A DNA stretch of 64,000 nucleotides. Source: Schistocerca nitens. Lineage: Eukaryota > Arthropoda > Insecta > Orthoptera > Acrididae. Below, piece by piece: positions 1-11,192 of this stretch. Below the pieces are notes generated by a model. That model did not search any database. It was not told the origin of the DNA and saw only the letters and a program-made list of their open reading frames with translations. Position 1 is the stretch's first letter. The number at the start of each line of letters is the position of its first letter. Location of the stretch: contig NC_064622.1 of assembly GCF_023898315.1 (NCBI RefSeq), positions 173,744,178 through 173,808,177 on the forward strand, given 5' to 3'. Position numbers and translations under genes: made by a program.

Positions 1-500
1 GTGGTCATATGTTAAGATTCATCAATAATTAAGCCCGTAATGTGCAATAAACAAAGTTTGAGCGAACCATTATATAATATTTTGGGTGGCATCACACGTA
101 TTTTAAACTACTTAAGTTATACTATACACTTAACTTGCAATTGGTTTCATTGTTTGCAAATTATTATTAACATTTATCGCCCATAATTAATTAATGATTA
201 CAGATATGAAGATTTTCAACAGCGCAATGTGTAGATCGCTATAGATTACGTCTAAAAACGGTGCTATATGCAGTTCTATGTTAAAACTTTGCAGCACAGA
301 TGTCAACAAACTAATTTGCGCTAAGTGGCGAAATTTTGCAGAAACTAAAACTTGATTTTACGGGTGATAGAATAATCCAAGAAATTAATGTACCATAGTA
401 AATGAGATGTACTTTTTATCGCGGTTCCGATGGTGTACTTATTTCTGTTGAGGGATGTATGTATCAAAATTTGTAACCTTAACTGGTGAGAGTGATTCAT
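1..500. other. AT-rich unassigned DNA
   Basis: No ORF of note, tandem repeat or recognisable transposon end. Base composition is AT-rich, as in the other intergenic stretches of the window. Confidence 0.6.
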
Positions 501-960
501 AAATAACCAGGGGGTTGGACATCCGAGCCTATAAAGCGAGCGGCCATCTTGGCCAGGGGTCAGTCGTTGGTCAGTCGTTTTGGAGGGTGAGTGGTGAGCA
601 AGCCCACTTGAGGGTGGCCCATGTGGTCGTTTCAGTAAGAATTTTTCGTGCCGATTTATTTCGACAAACCGTATTGTTTAATAGTGCAAGTGTGCAAGCA
701 TCTATTTGGTGAACTAGAAGTGCTACGATTATTTGTGTGAGTACGATTTACGAGGTATACATCGTCGTAAGTGAACATGTGGCGAATTGTGATTTTGAGC
801 CAAAACTGTTAGAACAAAGAGGACAGTGGGACTTGTGGTTCTGTTCGAATTATTTGAATAATTTTCGTTTATAGCAGGCTACATTACTGATATTGTGGGT
901 TCGGAGTCAAGTTATTATTAAAATAAAACTGTAAACCGTCTCACCAGTGCTAATTTCATT
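500..960 (+). other. LTR-like or promoter-like segment (candidate)
   Basis: A TATAAA box (530-535) lies just upstream of a short GC-rich stretch with a repeated CAGTCGTTGGT/CAGTCGTTTT pattern. About 390 bases on is an AATAAA signal (922-927). That spacing suits the U3-R-U5 layout of a solo LTR or a short Pol II unit. Ends of the TG...CA type and a target duplication could not be fixed, and no coding region follows. Chance co-occurrence of the two signals is possible. Confidence 0.25.
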
Positions 961-3376
961 GTGTGAAAGAAAAGGACAGCGCCAATAAATAGTGATTTAA
1001 CTGTGTCGTGAGAAACTGATTTTAGTATAATAATCACCTAGTTCTTGTTCCCTAGCATAAACTGTACTTATGTCTGAGTGAATAATTAATTCAAAAACTA
1101 TAACAAATGCGCGGGTGTGGAAGTGTACTAATGCACCAAGTGTGGAAATCATCCCCTGAGACTTACGTGAGAGCCAAAATTTCCAAAAACATTTTTTAAC
1201 TACCATTTGTATACGCACATTCATGTGAACTCTTTTCAACCGCACTTCTTTATTTCACCGGCCCGTCGCATGCTTCGCATTACGTTCAGATTTGGTCGAA
1301 TGGTTTTGAAGGGCCAGTAATGGTTCTTCCCTGCACACCTGGGCAAAGATCGCAGTCGCAGTACACATCAAAGGGATGCGATCACTTTCAGTGTGGTTGC
1401 TAGCCCACGAAGTTCTCACAGAACGTCCGGGAGATGTCCGCAGTGTTAAAGATTGTCAGGAACGTCGACCTGCTGTTCAGCGCACTGCGAACTGTCGTTT
1501 CCGACCGCCGCGAAATGTGTGGGAATCAGTGCCCCAGGAGAAGGAGTGGTTTCACTGATGCCCTTTATGCCAACCCGTAAGGAGCGGTGGCTTGTCAAAA
1601 TGTTTTTCTCGCCCGCCCGAAGGAACCCGCGCGATTTCGGCGCTGGGCGTCACGGGTTCGGATCTCCATAGCAGTGTCGTTAGAAGTAGGGGTTAAATGT
1701 GGGTAAGAGGGCGCATGACGACTTTCCCATCCTGTGACACGTCGACGGTAAATTTGGGCAGAATTGTGGTGAAATTTGGTGTCCAACACTTCAGTGGAAC
1801 TTCGGAGATCTGGCCTTTTTTTCGCTTGCCCCATCTTGGTATCCGAAGGGTCGCCGAGCCCGAGGCTGACGTCTCATGGCGCCACGTTATTGGAGTTTTA
1901 CAGGGGAAGGTTGTAGGCACTTTTGAGCCAAATTTCCAACTTATACGTCGCAATGAGATACAATCACTGTCTCTAAAGAAATTGATCATTAAGTTTGTTG
2001 CGCAGTGTACTTTTGGGGCAATATTTCGTATAAAGGAGCACATTTATACGGTATTTTACTAAATCACGTATTTCGTTAACTTAGTTCCATTCAAAGATTG
2101 AGAGGAGGCTTTCAGTACAGGCGAAGAGCGAAGGCAAGGAATACGACGACACCTCCACCACGAAGTTGCCATGGTGGAGGACGTCTATCAGAGACTCACA
2201 TGAAGCTAGAGACGTAGAGTAGGGTGTGTCCGACCTTTCCATTCACGAACTGAGAGAGATACAGTGGGTAGGACGGAGACACCTGTGCGTGAATTAAGGA
2301 TAGCTGTTGGGAACCTGTGAAGCGTCTTCGACGTTAGTAAAACTTATCAGAGTTCAGTTAGTTATTCAGAGTGTTTAAAAGTCGTCGTTCTTCCTTACCA
2401 GCCTCGACTGTTGCTCAGGCAGCTGCGTGCTGTATTCCAGCTGACGTCCATAGTCAGCTCGAGGCGCACGAGAAAGACAAGCCGGGCGCGTACGTCACAA
2501 AGGTAGTCCTGAACTCGCTCGCACGCTCAGCTCAGCAGACAAAATGCGTTTATAGACCTGTTAACTCGCAGCTGGGCGTGTAAGTACTAATGTGAATTAC
2601 ATCTTCCACTGGAATATGCTATTATGAAGTCTTACTGATTAACAGTACTATAGCAAAATTTAAGATCAATACTCGATATAAATGGTATAACGGCTTGTTT
2701 ATAGTTTATTGTCTCTTCTGCTTAACAGTACTCATTACATGCTGGAAGTGGTGCCTTACGCAACTGATAATGATTTTACTATGATTTTATTTTATTGTAC
2801 GCCAGTACAACCGTAACAAATTATAAGTTGACCCATGAACTTTCCATCATTATAGGACTAATGACAGTAAGATTCCATAATAGCGGATTCCAGTAGAAGA
2901 TCCAGTTTTCGTTTGTACAGACACGCCTAGTTACGAGTTAACAGGTGTAGAAACGTAGTTTTCCTGCTGATTTGAACGAGCGAGCGAGCGCAGGACTACC
3001 TTCGTAACTAACCCGCCGCGGTCTGTCTTTCTCATAGGCCTCGAGTCAGCTCAGCGGTTGCGCGCCCAGGAGAAAATATCAGCGACCCTAGGGCCGCGGC
3101 GGACTGACGGCGAACAGGTGCGTACGTTTCGGGGTGGATGTCCCACTACAAATTCTACTGTTGCCTGAGTACTGAACAGAAACGTGGACCCCCACAGGCC
3201 CTGTTGCTGGCTTCCGCGTTGAAGTCCGGTGTTGGCAGCACTGTGCAACGGAGTGTTGTCGGAAGACAGTCAGTTTCTCCGTCAGCAGATGGTAGGCGGC
3301 GAGGAGCATGAAGTTCACCACGTGAAGGTGAACTTCGGTAGTTCACACGCTGTGCTGTAGAATCTAGGAGATAGAA
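961..3376. other. Unassigned stretch with moderate-GC islands
   Basis: No host gene or known element is recognised. The part near 1250-1900 is richer in GC and CpG than its surroundings and looks like an old repeat, but its family is not clear. The region near 2960-3270 is also GC-rich. The short open frames here overlap one another on both strands, and none shows domain motifs. Confidence 0.5.
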
Positions 3377-3639
3377 GGTGTTTAAGAGAGTGCAAAAATT
3401 TAACAGGACATGGATGTTCCACTGAATAATTTGAGGTAGGGAACCATGGAAGATGTTCTACTGAATAGTTTGAGGTAGGGAATCAGGGGTCGGAGGAGCT
3501 ATCTTAAGGAGATAATATGAATAAAATCTTATCACTGTGTACTTTTTTATTTACATTAGTGACAATTCACTTGAAAAACAATTGACGCAATGAACTTACC
3601 ATTTGTACTTACCTTACAAAATTTACTGAAACTGACGGC

Positions 3640-4290
3640 CATCAAGCTAAATGCAAGCATGTCATCGGCGAACGAGATTCTGACGCACCTTGACAAATAT
3701 CCTCGGTGTGTTTCGAATCAAACCACAGGCAGCTACAATTCTAACAACTAATTCCATCTCCTTATCCACTGGGGTCTCACACACAAGTGACTTTACATGT
3801 CGCCATAGGAAATAATCAAGGGGATTCAGCTCAGGTGACCTCGCAGGCCTTGCAATAGAATCTCCTCTTCCGGTCTGAGTGAGCGTGAGTGTGAAATCTT
3901 ATGGGACTTAACTGCTAAGGTCATCAGTCCTTAAGCTTACACACTACTTAACCTAAATAATCCTAAGGACGAACACACACACCCATGTCCGAGGGAGGAC
4001 TCGAACCCCCGCCGGGACCTGCCGCACAGTCCACGACTGCAGCGCTCTTGACCGCTCGGCTAATTCCGCGCGGCTCTTCCAGTCTACCGACCAGGAATAC
4101 AGCATTGAGATGGCTGCGGACATGCACACTGAAGTGAGGCGGCGCATCGTCATGTCGTATCCACATCATCTGATGAACAGCCAAGGCTACGTTCTCCAAC
4201 AACTCAGGCACCACTCTTTGCACGAACATCAAGTGCAGGTGGCCATTCAGGTGGTCAGGTAGAAGATATGGCTTCTCGTTTCCTTGTAGG
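3640..4290 (-). pseudogene. DUF4817-type transposase relic
   Basis: Minus-strand translation gives the block before the second catalytic Asp (LPDHLNGHLHL...VVPELLENVAL), then HDDAPPHF with that Asp kept. After the SINE interruption comes the C-terminal block with RNTPRIFVKVRQNLVRRC. These are hallmarks of IS630/Tc1/mariner transposases annotated with a DUF4817 helix-turn-helix domain in insects. Stops and frame changes, plus the SINE between the second Asp and the C-terminal helix, make it inactive. The N-terminal DNA-binding part is not recognisable. Confidence 0.7.
3877..4073 (-). mobile_element. SINE group C, minus orientation
   Basis: A tRNA-like head lies at the right end: its B box reads GGTTCGAGTCC-like on the minus strand and its leader is CCGCGCGG-rich. 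It is joined to a tail ending in a TTTGAACA-like block. The duplication CTCTTCCGGTCT (3865-3876) / CTCTTCCAGTCT (4074-4085), 12 bp with one mismatch, marks target-primed insertion. It cuts the transposase relic. Other group C copies are at 11448-11649 and 39305-39463. Confidence 0.85.
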
Positions 4291-4512
4291 AAATAAAGAA
4301 TGAACATGTAAATAAACAGCACAGTACGTGTAAACTTATACGCATGATAGTTGTAAATAAGCTGGAAAACAGTAATACTACACAAAGCGGCAGACAAGTT
4401 TATTTCCATAACTCCTTAAGCTGACTTCTGCCACACCAGGTTCCCTATCTCACATTGTTCAGTGGAGCATCCTCTATGTGCTGTTACATTTTTGCACGCT
4501 CTTAGGGACACA

Positions 4513-5039
4513 CTGTGGAGATTCACTACAGTATCGCAGTCGTAAAATGGAATGTTATTATTGTGGCTGCCATTGATCCCACTGATCAAATCATGACGAG
4601 AGCTGGAGAGCTGGACGAGTATATAAAGGGAGCTAACGTGAGGCAGTCACGCAAAGCTCCGTTCGTGATGACCGAATGTCTCCTCCTTATTCAACTACAT
4701 TCACTTAACAGGCTCTTAACTGCTGTGTCGACCCCTAGCAACGTGCTCTTAAGGGAGAGAACAGTTCTCACAACATCTCTTACGATCAAACGAATATGCT
4801 CGTCTCGCTTTGGTTTTATGTTGAGTACGTACCCGGTAGACCGTGTCGTCGACCTAACCCACTTGCGATATACAGGCTTACGTCCCACTTCCGCCTCTGC
4901 GCCTGGCATCACTTGCATTTGCCTGTGGCAATGTGAGTGAGTTTTAGTAAAATTTTTCTAGTTTCTGCTCCTTACTATTCTGAACAGTAACAGGGGTCTT
5001 CCTAGAGCCAAGGATTCGTTCCTTAAGACTGTAAACAGC
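4513..5039. other. Unassigned DNA
   Basis: A 141-codon plus-strand frame (4515-4940) overlaps a minus-strand frame and shows no domain or motif. I see no repeat boundary or gene signal here. Confidence 0.45.
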
Positions 5040-5300
5040 GCCTCAGAAGCTGTCAGCGTGCAGCGGCAGCGGCTGCCCCTAGACGGGACTCAGCCAGCAC
5101 GCGTGTCCGCGCGGAGCAGAGTGTCGGCGCAGAACACAGCGTCCGCTAATTTGTACGCCATGAAAATGCATGAGCTGCGCTGTGCGGCGAGCTGCGCGCT
5201 GCCGCGCTGCTAACTCGCGCGGGCGCGGCGAGGCCCGGCCCTGCGGTCGCTATGATCCTCACAGCGGACGCCGCGCCCCGCGCAGATTGGTCGTAACGAG
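5040..5300. promoter_or_regulatory. CpG-dense block, possible promoter island
   Basis: GC- and CpG-rich DNA (many CGCG, GCGC and CGGC runs) stands out sharply from AT-rich flanks and ends at a long TG microsatellite. Such islands can mark promoters of host genes in insects, but no TATA box, initiator or adjoining exon could be identified. It could also be the GC-rich part of an unrecognised repeat. Confidence 0.35.
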
Positions 5301-5313
5301 CAGCCAGCGACGG

Positions 5314-5316
<3 letters not shown>

Positions 5317-5360
<44 letters not shown>
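5317..5360. repeat. (TG)22 microsatellite
   Basis: An uninterrupted TG dinucleotide run of about 44 bases, followed by a degenerate TGAGTGTGGATGTGTG continuation. It produces spurious Cys/Val-rich and Thr/His-rich frames on the two strands. Confidence 0.98.
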
Positions 5361-5362
<2 letters not shown>

Positions 5363-5829
5363 TGTGGATGTGTGTCCTCGTCCTAGTGACGCTGCCGTGG
5401 CTGGCCCGGGCGTCCCAAGCAACGCCGTCTGATGTACGTACGGAATGCGCCTCACCGCAGAGCAATGCTACTGATTACTCCTCTGCCGCACTGTATCAAA
5501 GCCAACTCGCGCGACGGTTCAGTCTAGAAGCCGATTATTAGGCACTCAGTACCGCCTAGCGGACGCTGAGACCTCGTAGGTACCGGGTGATCAAAAAGTC
5601 AGTATAAATTTGAAAACTGAATAAATCACGGAATAATGTAGATAGAGAGGTACAAATTGACACTCATGCTTGGAATGACATGGGGTTTTATTAGAACCAA
5701 AAAAAAAAAAAAATACAAAAGTTAAAAAAATGTCCGACAGATGGCGCTTCATCTGATCAGAATAGCAATAATTAGGATAACAAACTGAGACAAAGCATAG
5801 ATGATGTTCTTTACATGATATGCTCAATA

Positions 5830-6030
5830 GCCGGCCGCGATGGTCTAGCGGTTCTAGGCGCTCAGACCGGAACCGCGAGACTGCTACGGTCGCAGGTTCG
5901 AATCCTGCCTCGGGCATGGATGTGTGTGATGTCCTTAGGTTAGTTAGGTTTAAGTAGTTCTAAGTTCTAGGGGACTGATGACCTCAGATGTTAAGTCCGA
6001 TTGTGCTCAGAGCCATTTGAACCATTTTTT
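5830..6030 (+). mobile_element. SINE group A, full length
   Basis: Starts with GCCGGCCGCG, has a tRNA-like B box (GGTTCGAATCC) and runs into the shared tail, ending AGCCATTTGAACCA plus a T run. Perfect duplications TATGCTCAATA flank it (5819-5829 and 6031-6041). It lies just 3' of the transposase stop inside the mariner-like element, so it is younger than that element. Confidence 0.95.
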
Positions 6031-6050
6031 TATGCTCAATATGTCAACCA

Positions 6051-7128
6051 TCATTCCTCAACAATAACTGTAGTCGAGAAATACTGTTGTGAACAGCACT
6101 TTAAAAGCATGTCCGGAGTTGTGGTGAGGCATCGGCGTCGTATGTTGTCCTTCAGCATCCCTAGAGATGCCGGTCGATCAGGATACACTTGCGACTTCAG
6201 ATAACCCCAAAGCCAATGATCGCACGAACTGAGGTCTGAGGACCTGGGAGGCCAAGCATGACGAAAGTGGCGGCTGAACACACAATCATCACCAAACGAC
6301 ACGCGCAAGAGATCTTTCACGCGTCTATCAATATAGGGTGGAGCGCCATCCTGCATAAACATCGTACCCTCCAGCAGGTGTTTATCAGCCAGGCTGGGGA
6401 TGATGCGATTCGGTAACATCTCGGCATACCTCTCACCCGTCACGGTAGCAGCTACAAATCCAGAATCGCGCATTTCCTCGAAGAAAAGAGGTACAATAAC
6501 GGTAGATGTCGTAAATCAGACCCATACTGTGACTTTCTCGTCGTGCAATGGAGTTTACACGACAGTTCTAGGATTTTCGGTAGCCCAAATTCTGCAGTTG
6601 TGGCGTTGACAGACCCTCGGAGCGTGAAATGAGCTTCGTCGGTTCACAACACGTTACTCAACCAATTGTCATCTTCCGCCATCTTTTGAAACGCCCACAC
6701 CGCAAATGCCCTCCGCTTCACTAAATCGCCAGGTAACATTTCATGATGCCGATGGATTTTGTACGGATAGCATCGGAGGTTACGCCTCAGTGCCAACCAA
6801 ACAGTAGTGTATGGAATGCTGATGCGACGTGCAACTGCACGAGCACTGACTTTCCCGTGCATAGACGAACCCGCTACAGTCTCCATTTCTTCCTGAACTG
6901 TCTCAGCAGCATTACGCCTTGTGCTCGGTCGGCCACTACGGGGTTTATCGTCTAATCAACCCGTCGCTTCGAGCTTCGAAATCATTCTCGCCACAGTTGC
7001 ATTTGTCAATGGACCTTTACCCGTTCGAATCCCCTTCCTATGGCGATAGGATCGTAACGCTGAACTAACACATTCCCATTCTGATAATACAGCTTCACTA
7101 AAAGCGCCTTTTCAGGTAACGTCAACAT
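6051..7128 (-). pseudogene. DUF4817-type mariner-like transposase relic
   Basis: The start is the ATG at 7128, where MLTLPEKALLVKLYYQNGN matches the DUF4817 N-terminus. A frame break follows. The 6644-6886 segment carries the second helix-turn-helix region and 6051-6473 the catalytic half. There MFMQDGAPPY has the second Asp and SSDLSSCDHWLWGYLK the third, with about 42 residues between by my count. At least two frameshifts lie between start and stop. The family cuts and pastes DNA at TA sites in the nucleus. Confidence 0.85.
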
Positions 7129-7496
7129 GCTGCGACTGCTGGCGCATCTGATTCTGTCTCTCATTACAGCTCTTTTTATACACGATTGTCATGCGCAGTC
7201 ACTGACGTTTTGCTGTCCAACGCCACCTGTCGGACATTTTGTGAACTTTGTTTTTTTTTGGTTCTAATAAAACCTCATGTCATTCCAAGCATGTGTGTCA
7301 ATTTTTACCTCTCTCTATCTACATTATTCCGTGGTTTATTAAGTTTTCAAATTTATACTGACTTTTTGATCACCTTGTATATCACTAATCGGTGCTCTCC
7401 TGGAGTATGCCGGAAAAAGTAATAGTTCCACTTTCTGCCGACAGGTGACAATATAGCGCTGTAAGCTTTCTGAATGTGTGATGTTCCCTCTTATCA

Positions 7497-8786
7497 CTTT
7501 GTTGTTATTGTTGTTGCGGTCTTCAGTTCTGAGACTGGTTTGATGCAGCTCTCCATGCTACTCTATCCTGTGCAAGCTTCTACATCTCCCAGTACCTACT
7601 GCAACCTACATCGTTCTGAATCTGCTTAGTGTATTCCTCTCTTGGTCTCCCTCTACGATTTTTACCCTCCACGCTCCCCTCCAGTACTAAATTGGTGATA
7701 CCTTGATGCCTCAGAACATGTCCTACCAACCGATCCCTTCTTCTAGTCAAGTTGTGCCACAAACTCCTCTTCTCCCCAATTCTATTCAATACCTCCTCAT
7801 TAGTTACGTGATCTACCCACTTCAGCATTCTTCTGTAGCACCACATTTCGAAATCCTCTATTCTCTTCTTGTCCAACCTAGTTATCGTCCATGTTTCACT
7901 TCCATACATGGCTACACTCCATACAAATACTTTCAGTAACGACTTACTGACGCTTAAATCTATACTCGACGTTAACAAATTTCTCTTCTCCAGAAACGTT
8001 TTCCTTGCCATTGCCAGTCTACCTTTTATATCCTCTCTACTTCGACCATCATCTGTTATTTTGCTCCCCAAATAGCAAAACTCCTTTACTCCTTTAAGTG
8101 TCTCATTTCCTAATCCAATTCACCGAGCGAGGTGGCGCAGTGGTTAGACACTGGACTCACATTCGGGTGGACGACGGTTCAATCCCGCGTCCGGCCATCC
8201 TGATTTAGGTTTACCGTGATTTCCCTAAATCGCTCCAGGCAAATGCCGGGATGGTTCCTTTGAAAGGTCACGGCCGACTCCCTTCCCCATCCTTCCCTAT
8301 TCACATGAGACCGATGACCTCGCTGTCTGGTCTCTTTCCCCAAAACTACACAACCCCCCTAATCTAATTCACTGAGCATCACCCGACAGAATTGGACTAC
8401 ATTGCATTATCCTCGTTTGCGTTTTTTGAGGTTCATCTTATATCCGCCTTTCAAGACACTGTCCATTCCGTTCAACTGCTCTTCCAAGTCCTTTGCTGTC
8501 TCTGACAGAATTACAATGTCATCGGCGAACCTGGACGTTTTTATTTCTCCTCCACGGACTTTAATACCTACTCCGAATTTTTCTTTTGTTTCATTTACTG
8601 CTTGCTCAATATACAGATTGAATAACATCGGGGACAGGCTACAACCCTGTCACACTCCCTTCCCAACCGCTGCTTCCCTATCATACCCCTCGACTCTTAT
8701 AACTGCCATCTGGTTTCTGTAGAAATTGTAAATAACCTTTCGCTCCCTGTATTTTACCCCTGCCACCTTTAGAATTTGAAAGAGGG
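7497..8786 (-). mobile_element. RTE-type non-LTR retrotransposon, 5'-truncated
   Basis: Read on the minus strand, the sequence ends in a (CAA)-rich tail (7497-7520 region). It codes for the 3' half of a reverse transcriptase protein. The 7580-8071 frame has GSKITDDGRS, YGSETWTI, FEMWCYRRML and the basic RRGRPREEYTKQI block near the C-terminus. The 8407-8628 frame carries the palm with SRFADDIVILSE, so the catalytic Asp pair is kept. A SINE D copy (8123-8358) splits the element. No N-terminal half or endonuclease is present. Confidence 0.88.
8123..8358 (+). mobile_element. SINE group D
   Basis: The tRNA-like head has an A-box region TGGCGCAGTGGTTAGACA and a B box GGTTCAATCCC. The tail contains GATTTCCCTAAATCGCTCC and GACCGATGACCTCGCTG. 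Duplications CTAATCCAATTCA (8110-8122) and CTAATCTAATTCA (8359-8371) flank it. The empty site can be read directly in the related LINE at 43657-45335, where the same LINE sequence is uninterrupted. Confidence 0.93.
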
Positions 8787-8879
8787 ATTGAGGTAACTGC
8801 AGCTATAGCCGACCGTGCGTCTGTTTCTGCAGCCAGTGCTTGATCTGCGTTACGGGAATTGTCTCTTCCCTGATCAATA

Positions 8880-9620
8880 CTTCAAAAGTTTTTTCGACTC
8901 ATTTTACAATGGTATCGCTACAAGATTCAGAGTGTGTACCAAATGAAATCTCAAGATGGGGTACAACACTGTGATTTTGCCCTTCGTATTTTGGCAGGCA
9001 TGGAAATGGAAGACTTGTGGCCGGGGAATACTGTTTGGGCGGAAGAGGCACACTTTACTCTGCATGGTGCAGTGAGTGCACAGATTTATCTCGTATGGGA
9101 TTCTACTCTACAACTTGTTGTGCAGGAACACCCACTATACTCTGCTTATGTGACTGTGCCTGGTAGGTGAACTGTGACTTCTGCACATTTTAAGGACCTC
9201 TTTGAACAAGTTGTCATTCCAGATTTGCTAAACAACAACTGTGTCCACAACACTATTTTCATGCGAGATGGAGCGACGACACTTGTTACTTCCTAGGTCA
9301 AAAATTTGGTTCGAGAAATCTTTGGTAAAGACCACATCCTCTCCAGGCATTTTCAAGGTGTGTTGCCTTCCATATCCTTTGACTTAATCCATGTGCCATC
9401 TCGTTGTGGGAATACTTGAAATGTCATGCCTATCAGGGATTTGTCTCGACTCTTCCTAACCTGAAGAATTGCATATGACGAAATATTGCTCTGATTACAC
9501 CGTTTATGCTGCGACCTACTTTCACCCATGCCGTATTATGGATGCAGCATTTTGCTGAGACAGGAGCCCATATAGAACACACGTTGCAACTTGTGAAAAT
9601 GTCATAATAAAAGTGCCGTA
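8880..9620 (+). pseudogene. DUF4817-type transposase relic
   Basis: Plus-strand pieces match the catalytic half of the family. VWAEEAHFTLHGAVSAQIY carries the first catalytic region, with Glu-Glu where Asp-Glu is usual. IIFMRDGATTL-like residues carry the second Asp. SRHFQG and the C-terminal FMLRPTFTHAVLW-like region follow in other frames. Several stops break it. The N-terminal part is missing; the RTE LINE ends about 95 bases upstream. No inverted repeats were found. Confidence 0.65.
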
Positions 9621-9682
9621 ACCACACTTATCATGTGTTCGATCGTTCCACTGCATTTTTCTTGCAGTCACACTACATTCTG

Positions 9683-9890
9683 TCCGCAGCTCGTGGTCGT
9701 GCGGTAGCGTTCTCGCTTCCCGCGCCCGGGTTCCCGGGTTCGATTCCCGTCGGGGTCAGCGATTTTCTCTGCCTCGTGATGACTGGGTGTTGTGTGGTGT
9801 CCTTAGGTTAGTTAGGTTTAAGTAGTTCTAAGTTCTACGGGGCTGATGACCATAGATGTTAAGTCCCATAGTGCTCAGAGCCATTTGAAC
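9683..9890 (+). mobile_element. SINE group B
   Basis: The head reads GCAGCTCGTGGTCGTGCGG, then a B box GGTTCGATTCCCG, then a TTTTCTCTGCCTCGTGATGA linker and the tail shared with group A. Perfect 12-bp duplications CACTACATTCTG flank it (9671-9682 and 9891-9902). It lies just 3' of the decayed transposase. Confidence 0.95.
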
Positions 9891-10080
9891 CACTACATTC
9901 TGCCTGCTTGCAGCATCGTATTTCACCTGGTGGCAGAAAGTGGGACTATTATTTTTTCAGCATATTTCGCAAATTCACCGCTTAATGCAATTACCTGCGG
10001 TGTTTCAGCGTCCTGCGATGTATACACACAACACTGCAGCACTCGGAACACTGCCAGTTTAATTATAAGCAATCGATATA

Positions 10081-11192
10081 CACTCATCAACCAGAACATT
10101 ACGACCATCTACCTGATAGCCGGAATATCCGGCTTTGGCTCAGACAACAGCGTCGGCGCGTCTTGGCCTGGAAGCAATGGGCCCTTTGTAGGTCACTGAA
10201 GGGAGCTGGCACTACATGTGCAGTCGCAAGTCGCCTAGTTCGCGTGGACGAAGGGCTCCGACAACACGTTCGGTCACATCTCAGGCGCGTCGATCGGGTT
10301 CAGATTCGTCGAGCTGGGAAGCCAGAACATCAATTGGAACACACCACTGTGTTCTTCGAACCAGTCCATCACACTCCTTGACTGGTGTCGTGGCGCATTA
10401 TCTTGTTGAAAAATGACAATGCCGTCAGGAAAAATCATCGTCATGGTCTGCAACCAGTGCACGAAACTGCTCGGCCTTCATGTTGCCTTGCACGAATTCC
10501 ATTGCACTCATGGATACGTACATGAGTTTTCCGCAGAGCATAATGGAGACGCCGCCAGCTTGTCTCAGTCCTGCAGTATAGGTGTGAAGGAACTGTTCCC
10601 CGGAAGCACGACGGATTCGCGCCATCCCATCAGCATGATAAAGAAGGTATAGGAATTCATTAGATCATCTTACGCTCTGCCACTGCGCCAGTATCCAGCG
10701 CCTACGATCAGGTGCCCATATCAGTCGCAATTGCCGATGTCGGCTGCGAAGGCTCATCGCTACGAGTGTTTACTGCACTGTATGCTGACACACACTGGCA
10801 CTCTGCCCAGCGTTAAAGTCTGATATTACTCGTAGTTCCGCTACAGTTCTCCGCCTGTCCTCTTATACCAGTCTGTCCAGCCTACGACCTCCGACATCGG
10901 TAATGAAGAGTGACCGACCAAGCCCACGACATGTGTTGAATACGCTCACCACAACACTCCTCTAACACCCAACTTGTGCAGCTTCCGAAAGGCTCGTGCC
11001 GAGCCTCCGGGCCATCACGATCTGCCGTCAGTCAAACTCCCTATTGTACACACGGACAGCACGCTCACTGATAGTACAAGCACCTGGCGTATGTCTGACT
11101 AGCACCCATTCCCCACCAGGTGACGCTGCTCTCGCCTGGACCAGTTTATATGGATAACAGGTCGATGGTCATAATGTCCTGGCTGATCAGTG
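10081..11192 (-). mobile_element. Tc1-like transposon, decayed
   Basis: The ends are inverted repeats: left CACTCATCAACCAGAACATT, right reading inward CACTGATCAGCCAGGACATT. A TA pair precedes the left end; the right flank reads AATA, so the second TA is shifted or mutated. Minus-strand transposase pieces lie inside. The size of about 1.1 kb is short for an intact Tc1 element (about 1.5 kb), so internal deletions are likely. Confidence 0.85.
10180..11080 (-). pseudogene. Tc1-like transposase relic
   Basis: The frame at 10425-10625 corresponds to the catalytic core before the second Asp (RRASGEQFL, GLRQAGGVSIML, VQGNMKAEQFRALVADH). The frame at 10274-10462 has FQQDNAPRH and ends LNPID, so the final Glu of the D-D-E triad reads as Asp. 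The spacing is 36 residues by my count, as in DD36E Tc1 relatives rather than DD34E. N-terminal helix-turn-helix pieces near 10900-11050 are visible only in broken frames. Confidence 0.75.

Larger units (their letters stand above)
3377..4512 (-). mobile_element. Mariner-like (DUF4817-type) DNA transposon, decayed
   Basis: The two ends match as inverted repeats of about 70 bp (about 3377-3446 and 4439-4512). Both read inward through a GTGCAAAAAT(T/G)TAAC-like block, a TCCACTGAA(T/C)AAT block and a GTAGGGAACC-like block. A second partial copy of the left end follows at 3447-3483. The interior codes on the minus strand for transposase pieces, so this is a short cut-and-paste element. A SINE at 3877-4073 interrupts it. 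The outer boundaries may be off by a few bases because no clean TA pair was fixed. Confidence 0.7.
5583..7377 (-). mobile_element. Mariner-like (DUF4817-type) transposon with ~160-bp inverted repeats
   Basis: Left (5583-5747) and right (7220-7377) ends are inverted copies of each other for about 160 bp. They include GGTGATCAAAAAGTCAGTAT and the inner block TGTCCGACAG(A/G)TGGCG. The element is flanked by TA (5581-5582 and 7378-7379), the usual target of the Tc1/mariner superfamily. Without the SINE at 5830-6030 it would be about 1.58 kb. The interior codes for a transposase on the minus strand. The ends are complete but the coding region is broken. Confidence 0.9.

Noticed and set aside
5170..5465. 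Coding frames across the TG microsatellite
   Set aside because: Cys-Val or Thr-His dipeptide runs are artefacts of the dinucleotide repeat.
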